Source: Pyxicephalus adspersus (lineage: Eukaryota > Chordata > Amphibia > Anura > Pyxicephalidae). From it: DNA of 64,000 nt. The position numbers and the translations under genes are program-made. Under the pieces are notes generated by a model, which did no database searches, was not told where the DNA came from, and saw only the letters and a program-made list of their open reading frames with translations. This document shows positions 44,700-57,079 of the stretch, piece by piece; the stretch's first letter is position 1; every line of letters begins with the position of its first letter. Where the stretch lies: positions 15,805,409 through 15,869,408 of the forward strand of contig NC_092864.1 of NCBI RefSeq assembly GCF_032062135.1, given 5' to 3'.

Positions 44700-47600
44700 G
44701 GGTATCCCTGGTCTAATGCTGTACCCAGCACCCTCCTTGCATTCTTCCCTGTTTCCTGATTTAACTTTCAAATTGCTATTAGTATTATAACAGAAGTGGT
44801 ATGATTTTACGTTGTCACTGATACATACTGTAAGTACCTCCTCCAATTTTTGTGCCCCCTAACCAGTTGACTGAAAATGTTTGCAATGCAATTAGGCTTG
44901 CCTTAGGAAATGAACTAAATGCTTTAACATTAGAAACAAATAATTTCAATTAATTTACCCCTAGATTTACCACACAATCGACTAAGTACTTATAATAAAT
45001 ACAGTACTGGGGCTGCCATTGTTGACCTCCTTGTATGTGATACTTGCATTCCTGGATGTGTCTAGCATTAAAACCCAATTGATTTCTATGCTAAACACAC
45101 TGCAATAAAATCAGCTGCTGCCAGGGTACATACGTCTCTATGTAGGAAAAACTTTTGTACATTTAGAAAATTAAAAAAACAAACCTGGCCCTGCTCTTTG
45201 CACCTCTCAGCATACCTTTAGGTCACTTACACAGCCGCAGCCCTCAATGAGCAATAGATGGGAGTAAAAGGAAGGAGAACCATACCTGACTTTTTCTGAA
45301 ACAAAGGAAAGATTTTCATGGTTTCCACATTCCAGGTTTCCACCAAAGCCCTATCCAGGTGTAATCACATAAAGGTTAACCACTCCATGCTTCTTAACCC
45401 ATTCAAGCCCAGGTAAATATTCTACAATCCTAATAATCCTAGATAATCACAATATTCTCTAAATAAGTGCTGCTCTTAATACGCTAAATTTGAAAATAAA
45501 TTGTCTAGGCCTAAACAATAACATATCTTACATAAATAGTTTTCTATTAATTTTTAATGTAGTTTTATTGCAATTACTGTGGACATAGATATCCATTCTC
45601 TGATACTAAAACACCAGTTTTGTTTAAAAATTGACTGTGCTTCTTCCCAAAAAAGGTGCAGCTTCAGGTACAAAATTTTGAAAAAAAAATGTCAACTTTT
45701 AGGACAAAAAAGCAAAATGCAGCATTTAGTTTACTAATTTGGAAATGAATTGTCAGATGTTGTGCCTACAAACACATTTTTTTTATTTAATTTAAATAAT
45801 GTATTTTTTAAATTAACAAAGCATAGCTTTTTCTTACCATTGTAGATATTGATTATTGATTGATTGATTGATTTAATTATTTATTGTTTATTAAAAATAA
45901 AAAGAAATAGGAAGCAATTGTTACACCATTATTGGAGAACTATGTTAAAAAAAACATCCATAAACATACAATTCACAATGCTGAAAGTATAAAAATAAAA
46001 TGGCATCTCCTGAGCATAAAATTGTAACATATCTTGTAAATTAAAACCTCTATCTCTTCACAAAAAAATGCAGATTTTAGTACACTCTGTTTGATGTTTA
46101 CTGTTAGCTGCTAGGACTTAGATAACAAGGTATTTTGTGAAAAATATCCTAAAGGCAATTTGGCAATTGCTATGAATAAACTCAATTTTCATGAGTGGAC
46201 AATTGTTTTTTTTAATTATGCTAATTGTCATGAATGCATAAATTTACATTACGGAATTTGGGAGTTAATTGCAAAGTGTTCATCGTGAAATTTATGGAGG
46301 CTGGGGCTGGGGGGGAAGGGGGGTCAGGGTTAAAATGTGAAAACATGTCCCAGGTAAAAAAAAGTGTTAATTATTTCTTTTGTTAAATTAAAGTATAGTC
46401 AGGTAGTCACTTAGCACATTTTTAAGTTCATTTCAGTTTATTGCAAAGTCACTGAACATATAGTCTGGTAGGGAAATGGGGTCAGCGGTATGTCCCAAGT
46501 ATTTTTTTTTTCCAAAACTGCTCCCTTACCAAGAAATTCGTTGAAGAAACTATTTTTTTGCTGCCTTGAAAGTTTTCTGTTTTTTATTGTTAGTATAATT
46601 TTTAGATTATATATATGTACTGTAGTCAGCTTTCTTTGGTTCCATTCCTGGTACATTTTGCTTCACCTATCATCCAGTAGTAGAGCTCCTGTACATTGTG
46701 TAGGCAGTGTGCCAGCATCATGGCTGCCATATTTTTCATTTTCTTTTGTGTGTATAGTTTATCCAAAATAAGTGTCATAAAGTGTAGGCTCTTTTACATC
46801 CTGTATCATACCATTGCCAGTATTTCAAGGTAAGGTGTTAAGGGATATTTCTCTGCCCCTGACAGCAAGACCAATGACTGCAAACTTGCTCTCACATACG
46901 GTACAGAATCGGCAAATTGCCCCTGCCATATGGTATTTCACCTATTGAGGTTTGGGGGAAATGTACAAAGGGTGAAGCTTTTACCGAGTCTCTAACACAA
47001 AAGTTTTACTTCTCTTCTTCACTTCCTTGCTGTCAATTAAGGGGGCACCATCATTTGTAATAATGGAGCCAATACCCACACTCCCTGCTTTTTCTTGTTT
47101 CAATTTTGATCATGCAAATATTTATAAAAACATTGCCAAGTCTGCAAAATGGCTCAGGCTTGAGCATTCAGATATCACCTCTGCGGCTCCTAAATCTAAA
47201 TGTGCCCACAACATTAGGTAAAAGGGGTCAATATGCAAGCCAGGCTTTGTGGATTTGGGGTTATTTACCCATAATCGTGACACCCACCCAGTCTTAAAGG
47301 TTTGTCAGGTGCTGGGTCTCTCTAAAACATATTTGTTGAATGGCATAATCATGCCAGCTTTCAAATCTTGGTTGTTAAAGTGTCTCGTTAATTTTCATAA
47401 TTAATCATTTTTTTTTTTATTACAAGTCCGGATTCGTGTGGTTTTGGCTAACAGAAAAAAAGGTCAGGCACTTGTAATGCAAGCCTCAGTGCTCAAAAAA
47501 ATCTTGGCCACCCCCTTTATTTAGTTGTCATTGGTGATTAGTTGTCATACCTGATTGAAGTCTCCATGCATACTTATTGTATGTAGTATAAATAAGTACT

Positions 47601-48000
47601 AATCTGCTGTTTTTGTCTCTGTTCCCTCATCTCAACATTCACCCCACCTAAATCCTCCCTAGCATAACATTTTACCATTGCACCAACACCAATGGACTAT
47701 GCCATCACCTCTATAAGACTTCATAATGTCCCCTACCATGACTATGCATCTTAACTTTACAAAGTAGTATTAGCATATGGGGAAACAACTCTCCGTATTA
47801 CATTAAATAGTGGTAAGTATAATAAATGTATTTTTTACAATCCCTGGTATGGGTATAATTTAGTCAGGAGGTTCGGTACCAGTCTTTGGCAACAAAATAA
47901 CATGAATACTATTTAAGCTATTTAATTGAACTTATTGATTATGTGGAGCACAAGAGATGGGGTGGTTACCTGGGTGGTTCACAGCCTAAATTATCATCAT
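44700..48000. other. AT-rich intergenic sequence, no gene seen
   Basis: Apart from the 128-bp block at 46792-46919, this is AT-rich unique sequence with a short (ttga)n-like tract near 45850. No splice-compatible coding frame was recognised. Confidence 0.6.
46792..46919 (+). repeat. 128-bp duplicated block, copy 2
   Basis: Partner of 44569-44696, 2.2 kb away in the same orientation; flanks are unrelated on both sides. Confidence 0.9.
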
Positions 48001-48004
48001 TCAA

Positions 48005-49400
48005 CCTAATAATAATAATAATAATAATAATAAACAGTATTTATTTAGTGTCAACATATTACGCAGTGCTGTACAATAAATAGGTGTGGCAAATGACAGG
48101 CAGGTACAGTGACACAGGAGGAGAGGACTCTGCCCAGAGGAGCTTACAATCTAGGAGGTGGGGGAAGTATTACACAATAGGAGGGAGATATGGAGTGGTG
48201 GATAAATAGTGAGGATTTTAAAAGTTGGGGCAGCTCTAGAAAAGTCTTGAAGTCGTGTGTGAGGAGGTTATGAGTGAGGAAGTAATTAGTAGGTCATTGG
48301 TCATCGCTTCTCGGCCTTTTGGCTATAATCAAGTGTAGTACCTAATCCTTCCAGTGATCAGGGTGGAAAGGCACTGGCATTCCTGGCAAGAATGCAGTGC
48401 ACGAGTACCTCTGTTAAGGACGGTCTACCTTTGGTGTAGCTCTGTAAGGGGCCGCCCTATGCAAATCTGCCGGCCTTGTCTACCGGAGAAAGCGCATAAG
48501 GCCTGCCCTGATAAGGAGCTCCCATAGGTTTGACTGACCCGCTGGTTGGGGCAGGGAAAGCTTGGCCTTACCAATCGGTCTGACAAGCTGTCCGAATCTC
48601 GCTTCAGTGTCGTACCCCTGGAGTGGCGACCCGGGGGCACCTTAAAATCACTGGGTTTGGGACCCCACTTGATTTTTTGGAGCACAGTCACGTCACTGCT
48701 TATATTTTGATTCGGCACATCGCCTTTTTCTGCATTAGCTGAGGCTAGTGCAGATGGGCAATTTTTAAAACTGTTGCCCTGTGTGTTATGCACAGAGCAC
48801 ATTTATTTTTAAATGTTTTTTATGTTTTGTCACTGTCACTGGTGTGGTATTTGTGTGCCACTTTTTGATAGAGGGTGCTATTCCCTATTGGGCTAGCCCT
48901 GACGTCTTGGGGAGTGCCTTGGCCTAAAAACCAGGCGCTCTCCCTCAGTGGGAGTCTCTCTTCGGGAGAGCTCCCAGCTTAGTATCTTGTGGGACCTGCC
49001 TCAGCGGTCCCAGAGAGAAAAAGCCCCTCTCTGGCTTCGGTCAGGGGGGCAAGTGTGTCCATTCCGGTTTCGGCCGGGTGGGCTTAGTATCCAGCCCTTG
49101 TCTGGAGCTTTGCTTTGGAGGGTCTGGAGAAAAGCGTGGCCCTTCCTCTTTAAAGGAGGGTTTTCCAAATAGTACCCCAGTGCACGTTTTTTGTGTGGTG
49201 TTTTTGCACATACACTTTTTTACCGTACACAGGGTGTGTTTTAGCACCGATCACGAGATTTGATAAAAAAAATTAGTAGGTCATTGGGGGAGAGAAGAGA
49301 GCGGCTAGGGAAGTATTTTTCTATCAGCTCAGAAAGGTAAGTGGGACAAGAACTGTGGAGGGATTTGAAGGCAAAGCACAGGAGCTCTGTCCAGGTTTGT
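48005..49400 (-). mobile_element. L2-like LINE 3' fragment, minus strand, interrupted
   Basis: It begins with (taa)n and aacagtatttatttagtgtc, then reads backwards through ttgtaagctcc-type sequence. It is interrupted at 48300 by a 970-bp insert and resumes after 49287 (ggatttgaaggcaaagcaca). It matches the family of the 38280-39226 fragment in reverse. Confidence 0.8.
48301..49270 (+). mobile_element. 970-bp retroposon with a U2 snRNA 5' head
   Basis: From 48303 the sequence atcgcttctcggccttttgg continues ctataatcaagtgtagta, matching the first ~40 nt of vertebrate U2 snRNA except two bases near position 24-25, and keeping the GTAGTA branch-point-pairing sequence. It then diverges into a GC-rich, hairpin-rich body and ends gatttgataaaaaaa. 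A 17-bp duplication aattagtaggtcattgg flanks it (48284-48300 and 49271-49287), the mark of LINE-mediated insertion. No convincing protein is encoded. It is not a functional U2 gene. Confidence 0.85.
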
Positions 49401-49897
49401 GGATCTTACATCTCTACTATCCTAACTACTTTTAGAGACATTTTCTGATGTGGAGATTTCCATTTTATTGGGAGGACTAGTTTGGCAGCATTCACTACAT
49501 GGAAAAGAACAGATATGGCATTATTTTTAAGATATGGTTCTATTTTAGGTTAGGTTCCCTCTATTACTTGAATGTAAGGTTGAGAGCTGTGCAGTGACAG
49601 AATGTGACCAGGCTGCAGTGTTTGGTGACTTTATAATGCTTATAAATGCTCATAAATGCATACAAACACTTCCATTAAAAATATTAAAAGCATGTTTATA
49701 GATATTTAGGAGTATTTCACAATATTTAGAAGTGTATTCTCCTCTTCTCTCATCTTTACCTTCTTCTTCTGTAAATTGGCCCGGTTTGTAAAGGTCTGGA
49801 TAAACACAAAAGAGCTTTTCCAGGCATTTAAAAAATTCTTCAAGAACCAGTGCCACAAAAATCAGTTGCTATTAGTTATAATAAAATTAGATATATT

Positions 49898-50002
49898 TTT
49901 ATTCCTGGACCAGATCCATTCCAGGTTTGTTGAATCACCCAGGTTCTTTGACAATAGTCTATATTCTCCAGTCTTGGAGAGCTTTATTAAATCGGGCACA
50001 AT
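49898..50002 (-). mobile_element. half copy of a ggcctgatttatt MITE
   Basis: Ends ccagtcttggagagctttat then taaatcgggc. It matches the right half of the MITE at 62103-63010 (ccattccaggtttgttgaat near 49918). The left half is missing. Confidence 0.65.
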
Positions 50003-51149
50003 GTATAGGTAATATTTTTTTTAGTTTGGGTTACAGAAAGGAAGGGTTATTTTTTGCTGTCTCTGGAAATTTCCCTTCACTATCTGTATGACAAATACAA
50101 CAGGAAAAAAATGAGAATGTTTTTTGCCTGGATTTAATATAGAAAAAAGATTCAAGATTTGATTTGAACTTTTAAGGCATCAAATAAGCAAACATTCCAA
50201 ATTACTATAAAGCAATACATTTTTTCAACACACATTTAGATGTACATTTACAATGTCAAATTATTTCACAACTTACAACTCTTTGTCTTAAAAAAGATTG
50301 TTCTCAACGCGTTTCACAGCTTTAAACAGTTCACTTCTTCAGGACATTATTCTGCTTCTTCAAGACATTACAATCCATAAAAAAAAATCATTTGTTCATA
50401 CACACAAAACTCATCTCTCCCTCGAGTCCAATAGTCCCAATAGCATGCAGGACCAATTTTAAGAAATGAGGAAACTACAGGGGACAAGACCACACCGCCA
50501 TCACAGATGTGAATTGGTCTTGCTTGCTATTGGGACTGGAAGGACTCGAGGGAGGGATGAATGAACTGATTTCTTCTAAATATCTCTGAAGCAAACTTTT
50601 TTCAGTTGCACTTTTTTAGCAGCTTGGTAAATTTGCTTGAGAATAAAAAAAAAGGTTTTTTTTATTCTTTTAATTTGTATTTTATTATAGAGAAGTTTTG
50701 TATATTCTATTTAGCATTTGCATTTGTCTTATTTCTGTATTTGATTATATTTGTTTCAGGATCCCTCAAAAGGCCACTCCACCTAAATTTCATTTTCCCC
50801 GTTGACCTTCAAAGTGTTTCTTTACAATGGAAAATGTTATGTGGAAAAACTAACAATTTACCTCAAAATGATATTTTAAAAAGTTTGGATCTCTACATCA
50901 AGTATTATGAAATCCCTGAAATTTTGAAAACTTAGGGTCCATTCACATGTAAGCATGTGCCTGAATAGGCTGCCAAGCACAATAAAAAAAAATTTGACCT
51001 GCACTATTTTTGGGAAATTAATGCGCTATAGTGCACATTGCCCTTGAGCCATAAGTGTGTTGGGGTACCAATAAGAAAGGCACCGCATAGCACAGTTCTT
51101 GGTATTTACATTACCACAGTATTGCAGGGACATGCACATTATTGTGTAA

Positions 51150-51262
51150 GCACTTTCAGGCAGGGTCCTGCCCTCCTCCCGTGTTACTGTCTGTATCTGT
51201 TTGTCATTTGCAACCCAGCGCAACGTAATATGTTGGTGCTATATAAATACAGTTTAATAAAA
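51150..51262 (+). mobile_element. L2-like LINE 3' tail
   Basis: Contains gtctgtatctgtttgtcatt, aatatgttggtgctatataa and a terminal cagtttaataaaa, the standard tail of the local L2-like family. Confidence 0.8.
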
Positions 51263-51433
51263 AATTATACACATGTAAATGTATATGTATATGGGCTCTA
51301 AATGTGTTATTGAAAGATTGATGATGATGAGATCTGTGACCTGGGTATCTCAGGAGGCTCTGCACTCCAGTTCTGAGAAGGGGAGGGGCTTGATTTTTTT
51401 TTTTTAAATAAAAAATAAGTTCCTTTTCCTTAA

Positions 51434-52455
51434 AGCGTACCCAAACACAACATTTTTACTTTACATTATAGGGTAGACAACTCTTTTAACCTCCCAAGCG
51501 GTAACCCCGAGTCACACTCGGGTAGGTAAACCTATGGAAGGTAATAGTAAACAAAGCCTTATATAATCCGCCGGGGATCTCTGTGTTTTTTCTTCCTCCG
51601 GCCAGCTTCTGCACCCGATAAGTCACTGGGGAGTTCCCGGTGACGTCTGTGCGTATGTACATTGCCGGTGGGGCGGGGTGGAAAATTCAAAAACCATTTG
51701 TATTCCATTCAATACAAAATAACTGTATTGAATGCAATACATTGGATTTATATGTGTAAAATCAGTACATTGTTTTCAAGAACATTTATTTTACAGTATA
51801 TATAATAGTATGAGTGTAATATGTATTTTTTTATTTAAAAAAAACTAAAAAACTAAAAAAAAAAATTTAAATATATGGATTTTTTTAATTTATTCAATGT
51901 ATTATTTTTACATGATTTAATGTTTCAAACTTTATTATACTCATACTATTATAATATACTGTAAAATAAATTTTCATGAAAATCAATGTACTGCTTTTAG
52001 ACATATAAAACCGGAAAGAAATGAACCGCTAGGGAGGTTAAGGGCAACAACCTTTTTCTTAAAAAAAAAAGGGTGCAGCACCCCCCCTTTATCTCTGGGA
52101 GGCTCAGGCTGCTCCTTCTGCATATGCCAGATTTCATAAATGCGCAGAAGGGGCATTGTTTGCATCAAGGGGAAAGGGATGCGGATCTCGTGCATGCGCA
52201 GCGAGATCGGCTCTCCTTTTTTCCCCTTCACAGCGGCTAAGTCAGAAGAAGACAGAAGAGAAGACAGAAGATGGCAGCACCCGGTGACGCACGAAGAGGA
52301 ATTCCAGGACGACGCAGGACCAGATCATGGGAAAGACCAGCACCATCGAGGGATCTGCAGGATTAATTATTAAGGTAAGTGTAATTATTTTATTTTTAGT
52401 TTAGTTCAGCTTTAAAAAAAAGGGTTGTCTCAAAATTTGTAATGATAGGTCCACT
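51434..52455. mobile_element. TTAA-flanked MITE, interrupted by another MITE
   Basis: Left end TTAA then agcgtacccaaacacaac; right end ataggtccact then TTAA; the ends are imperfect inverted repeats. The two halves (51434-51485 and 52042-52455) are separated by the 51490-52037 element, so this one is older. TTAA flanks suggest a piggyBac-type origin. Confidence 0.6.
51490..52037. mobile_element. piggyBac-like MITE, copy 1
   Basis: A 548-bp element with ends cctcccaagcggt and accgctagggagg, directly flanked by TTAA on both sides (51486-51489, 52038-52041). A subterminal hairpin reads ccccgagtcacactcggg. There is no transposase. Confidence 0.85.
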
Positions 52456-53344
52456 TTAACACCTATTGAAGTGTACATCAATGCAGCACATTAGAGTGAA
52501 CCAAAACATAACATACACTGTTTGCTTTATCTTGGCATTGGGCAACACAGCTCATTTAAATCCAATTCTACTAAAATATAAATGAGCCCTTATTTATCTC
52601 ATAAAGAAAACTCCCAAAAATATTTATGCCACGTCCCATTATCACATGGTCAAAACAAAAAAAGCTATGTATTTGGGACTTTTAAGGCAAAATCACCATT
52701 AAAAATCACAATTTTTTTATTTAAATTTTATAAATAGTCCCTTAGTCAATTCACAAATTAAATCACCCATGTTTTTTATAAAAACAAATATATAATTTTC
52801 GTTATGAGCTAAAGAAATAAGTTTTCAGGATTTATATATTTAATGGAAACTATTTTTTTTTTGTACTTGGATTTAGAAATGCTTCAATGCTAAAAATAAA
52901 TAAAAAACATTTGTGTAGTATCTATCCTTTCGGATTAAAGTACTAATGAGAAAGTTAATAGGATGAAATGACGAATGTGGTTAAGTAAGCTCTTACAGCT
53001 TAGTGAAATTATTTTAACACCTTTAGACCTCAAATGTCAGGGGACATCCATGTCTAACAGGGCTGTTTTTGGCCATTATATTGTTACCTAAACTGTTACT
53101 GGATGACATGTATAGTGTTATCAATGTTTTTTTAGTTGTTGTAGTTGTTGTTCCTCTTTTTAAAGTGAAAGGGATCCACAATATAAAATCCAAATAATTT
53201 TTATAAAAATCTTGTTAAAATGTATGTGCATGGAGCAGATGTATTTTTTTATATTATACTTGTAGGTATTGCATTGCAATTATACACTATAGTTGCTTTG
53301 CCCATTTATCAACTTACTGTATATTGTTACATTATTTTTCTTTC

Positions 53345-53918
53345 AAACATCGGGAGCTTTAAAGCAACCCAAATTACTACAAAACTTATTCCCAGACATA
53401 AAGTTTGGTGAGAACAGATCGTCAGAAAGAGAAACATTAGCATGCGCGACTGTTTAAGATTCTTGATGGCAATTCTTTCATTGATCCAGTTTAAGGTGAA
53501 TAATTGTTGAAGTGCTTGATTCTTCGAAGAAGATATGCAGATAACAAACGTTTATCGGTATTAAGGACTTGGCTATCTCATCACTACCTGACCAGACATT
53601 GGGCTACTTGGCTGCCGTCTCCTGGTGTTGGACTCCTGGTCAATTTTTTGAGGGGATTACACATGATTGGGGCTGATCATTTATGAACTATCATTCAATT
53701 TATGCTCCTGAGGAAGTGGTTGAAATCCACGAAACGCCTCAAGCAGAGCAAAGTAAGAAAGCACAAATTAATGGCTGTTGTTCCCTTCATTTCTTTTTTA
53801 ACAAAATGATGTTTCTTTTACAGTTTATAAGTGTTTACTGGTAATAAAAATGTTATTACTTTTTTAAAAAATTGATTTGTAGTAATTTGGATTGCCTAAA
53901 AAGTCCCGATGTTCAAAA
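53345..53918. mobile_element. MITE with about 40-bp inverted ends
   Basis: Left end aaacatcgggagctttaaag followed by caacccaaattactacaaa; right end tttgtagtaatttggattgc followed by ctaaaaagtcccgatgttc, the reverse complement with a few differences. It carries ctgaggaagtggttgaaatc then cacgaaacgcc inside. A related partial copy with the reverse motif (aacgcgtttcacagctttaa) is at about 50290-50355. No clear target duplication. Confidence 0.65.
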
Positions 53919-54198
53919 GTAATGATATTTAACTTTATGTTATTTATGGGGATGTGGCAATAGATAAATTGATCATACAAGAAACTATCAAATTTTTCTT
54001 ACTGTATATTGTGTTTAATATACTGAGTATATTCAGTAAATGCGAAGATCAGGAAGGAATCTGTTTTGTTAAAGAGTTTAGATAAGTGTTTCTCAACCAG
54101 GAGTCCATGGAACCTTTGGGTTCCTCCAGAAGTTGATAGGGGTTCCATGAGCAATTGCAATAGAAGGGGCTCCTTGAAGACCTGAAAGTTATTTCAAG

Positions 54199-54420
54199 GG
54201 TCCCCTTATTATTATTATTAATAATTAATAATAATAATAATATTATTATTAATAATAATAAACAGGATTTTTATAGCGCCAACATATTACGCAACGCTGT
54301 ACATTAAATAGGGGTTGGAAATGACCGATACAGATGGTGACACAGGTGGAGGAGAGGACCCTGCTTCGAAGAACTTACAATCTAGGAGGTGGGGGAAGTA
54401 TCACACAATAGGAGGGGAGA
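54199..54420 (-). mobile_element. L2-like LINE 3' tail, minus strand
   Basis: A (taa)n tract then aacaggatttttatagcgcc and aacatattacgcaacgctgt, continuing into acttacaatctaggaggtgg, the reverse of the family tail. Confidence 0.8.
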
Positions 54421-55479
54421 AAAAAGGTTGCTAAAAGCTGACTTGTTTAGCTGGTGGCCTAGCCATGTGCCACATATGTAATGTATCCATTAAAAGCAAC
54501 GCATAGCCCAAGAGACTGATATTTTGCTTTAATTGTTTTGTGTGAATGTGTAATTCATCCCATACACACTCAGCAAGCTCTGATCATGTCCAACACAGAG
54601 CCAACACAAGCATTAGATCCAAATGAAGTAGTGAATGAGCTGAGTATCAGTGATCGGGATGTGAGCTTTCAAGAAAACCTGTCACTTTGTCTGAAATGGG
54701 AGATGAGGAATTTCCTTTGAATACAATAACTCTATTTTTCTCTTAAAATGTCCCTTTAAATGGTCTGTCCAGCACAGGCAGGCAGCTTCTTTTTCTCTGT
54801 TGCTGAGGTAACAGAATACCATACATTGATCTTACTTTAAAATCACCAGAAATTACTGCTAGCTAATTTTGTTTTATTTTTTATGCTTTTATGCTCACCT
54901 TGGAATCCAGGATACTTAAACTGACACACACACACACACACTGGCACATTTGGGGGTAAATAGCTGGCACCAATAAGCAACTGATTAGGTCCATAGAAAA
55001 AGTTAACATTTTACCTGTCGGATATTATGAGAATAAATAAAGCCTTAGGAACAGGTATATAGACAGATAGGTGTAGTACTTATAACCAGGGCTGGGATGA
55101 AGAAGAGGCAGTAGGCACTGCCTTGGACCCTGGAGGGGGTCCAAGCTGGGGCAAGAGCGTCATCTTCCCTGGCACCGCCTGGCAGTCTCCTGCACTATGC
55201 AGGACCGAACTGTAAAATGTACCAGTCAACTGCTCTGTATTAGGAATGCACCTGATAAACAAAGAACAGCAAACACGTATCACACTAAGACTAAGGTTGG
55301 CCTTTCCTAATCATAACAATGTGAATAATTAAGCACCCCAAAACTTTTTTGGAGAGTGATAGAAATCCTTTTTTGAAGACTTTCGTAGGTAATGTGGCTT
55401 TTCAGAAGCTGAATGTGTCTCAGGGTGGTCTTCTGCTTAACCACCTAAAAGTAATGGAAATACTTTCTATCTGCATTGT

Positions 55480-55625
55480 AAGTTATTTGGGTCCTTTTTT
55501 CCTGTGTCACTGTCTGTATTTGTCTGTCATTTGCAACCCCTATTTAATGTACAGCACTGCATAATATGTTGGCGCTATAGAAATCCTGTTTATTATTATT
55601 AATAAAATTAAAATTATTAATAATT
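55480..55625 (+). mobile_element. L2-like LINE 3' tail
   Basis: Contains gtgtcactgtctgtatttgt, aatatgttggcgctatagaa and tcctgtttattattattaat. Confidence 0.8.
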
Positions 55626-56922
55626 AGAAACCATTTCCAAAGTGCTTGAAAGTGTTTTGAAGGACAGCAGATGACCCATGATTTTTAGAGACACTCATCA
55701 ATATGATTCATATCATTCCAATACCTCCTACTCACCACTTCCAGGTACAAAGTGCTTTAAATTTGGTGTCCAGGTGATTTACTGTGCAGTTGTCAATGGA
55801 ATTAACCTGTTCCATTGGTTATATTGAGAAAACATTATTTGGTTTAATGTACAGGACTTGAGCTTTGCATTTATTTATGAATGAAAGTTGCTGTTGTAGG
55901 GAGTACCTAGCAATTCTGTATGGTGGCCCAACCACTTTGAAGCTCTAACCTTCTTACTCCCACTTTACCATCTTTACCTGTGGTGCCAAAGTACCTTGTA
56001 CTAGGTAGTGCTAAAAACTCCCTTCTTTATAGTCTTACTTTTACTTTCCTGTGCAATCCAATAGCACCAAAGATATCCCCTGTGAGTGGATTCTCCATCC
56101 TCTTCCTGTAAATTTCAATTTTTTAACACAGCTGATCTCAGAAATCCCCATCTCTGCTCTACAATATCAATCCATGTCTATGGGGGACCACTTGTGAGAT
56201 GGTGTATGGCCTTACTCCACATCACAAGTAGTCTTAGCTCTGTAAGAGTTGCATATATATTTTTATATATCTATATAGATATAAATATTATGTCACCGTA
56301 CAGTGGTAAAATAAATCCTTTAAAGAACAATCATTGTAGCGGGGAACTCGCTAGTTACCTGCTTGCTGCATCACTAAATATATACAATAGTTCCTTTTCT
56401 TGCAAGTAATATTTTTCCCCCACCATAGTGAACATATTAATATACAATTGTATGCACTCACATTCTCACTAAAAGTGAACCTAAACTCAAAAATAATGAT
56501 TTTATTTTGGAAAAACTCCTGGTGTGTATGTGTCACTTACTGTTCTCCTAGCTGGAGGCTCTGATATGAGGAAGAAAAGCCCTGCCTCCACCAAGATAGT
56601 ACAGAGACACAGTGCAGAAGAAGGCATGGTACGGCTTTAATGGGAAAAAAATCAGCTGCAAGGAGACCATAGGAAATTATGTTCCAGAGTTTAAAGAGGC
56701 ACTCCCTAAAACCAAACCACAGCTAATTTTTGTGTAAAACAAGAACCAGTTAGACCTATTTAGTATATATAATAAAATATATAACTTAAACATGTTGAAT
56801 AGGTGCCAAACTTTTTTTTTCATCATCATTTTGTTGTGCATTATGTAATTGACTTTAATTAAATATCAAGCCCTTTTTTGCCTGCTTTTTAATTTTTTCC
56901 CCTATGTATTTGTATATACCGG

Positions 56923-56957
<35 letters not shown>

Positions 56958-57000
56958 TTTTGCTTACAAATTACAGAAATACATTTTTGTTTTAGACTTA

Positions 57001-57079
57001 AGCTGCGTACACACTTCCAATTTTTGTCGTTGGAAAGGATCTTTCACGATCCTTTCCAACGACAAGGGAGTGCACGATG
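57001..57079 (-). mobile_element. Harbinger-like MITE, copy 3, cut by assembly gap
   Basis: It begins agctgcgtacacac after TTA and keeps the internal hairpin gtcgttggaaaggatc / gatcctttccaacgac. It then runs into the run of N at 57080, so the right end is unseen. Confidence 0.8.

Larger units (their letters stand above)
52460..56900. other. intergenic, repeat relics only
   Basis: AT-rich sequence with the MITE at 53345-53918, LINE tails at 54199-54420 and 55480-55625, a (CA)n tract near 54925-54940 and a (TA)n tract near 56920-56950. A 60-codon frame at 54538-54720 lacks any recognisable domain and was not called. Confidence 0.55.

Noticed and set aside
48303..48345. Functional U2 snRNA gene
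   Set aside because: Only the first ~40 nt match contiguously, the remaining stems are missing, and 17-bp target duplications with an A tail show a retroposed copy.
48425..48802. 125-codon minus-strand frame inside the U2-headed element
   Set aside because: It is on the opposite strand to the element, has no domain, and lies in a hairpin-rich region.
54538..54720. 60-codon frame with a non-repetitive, acidic composition
   Set aside because: Single short frame without splice partners, promoter or recognisable motif; may be chance or an old repeat.
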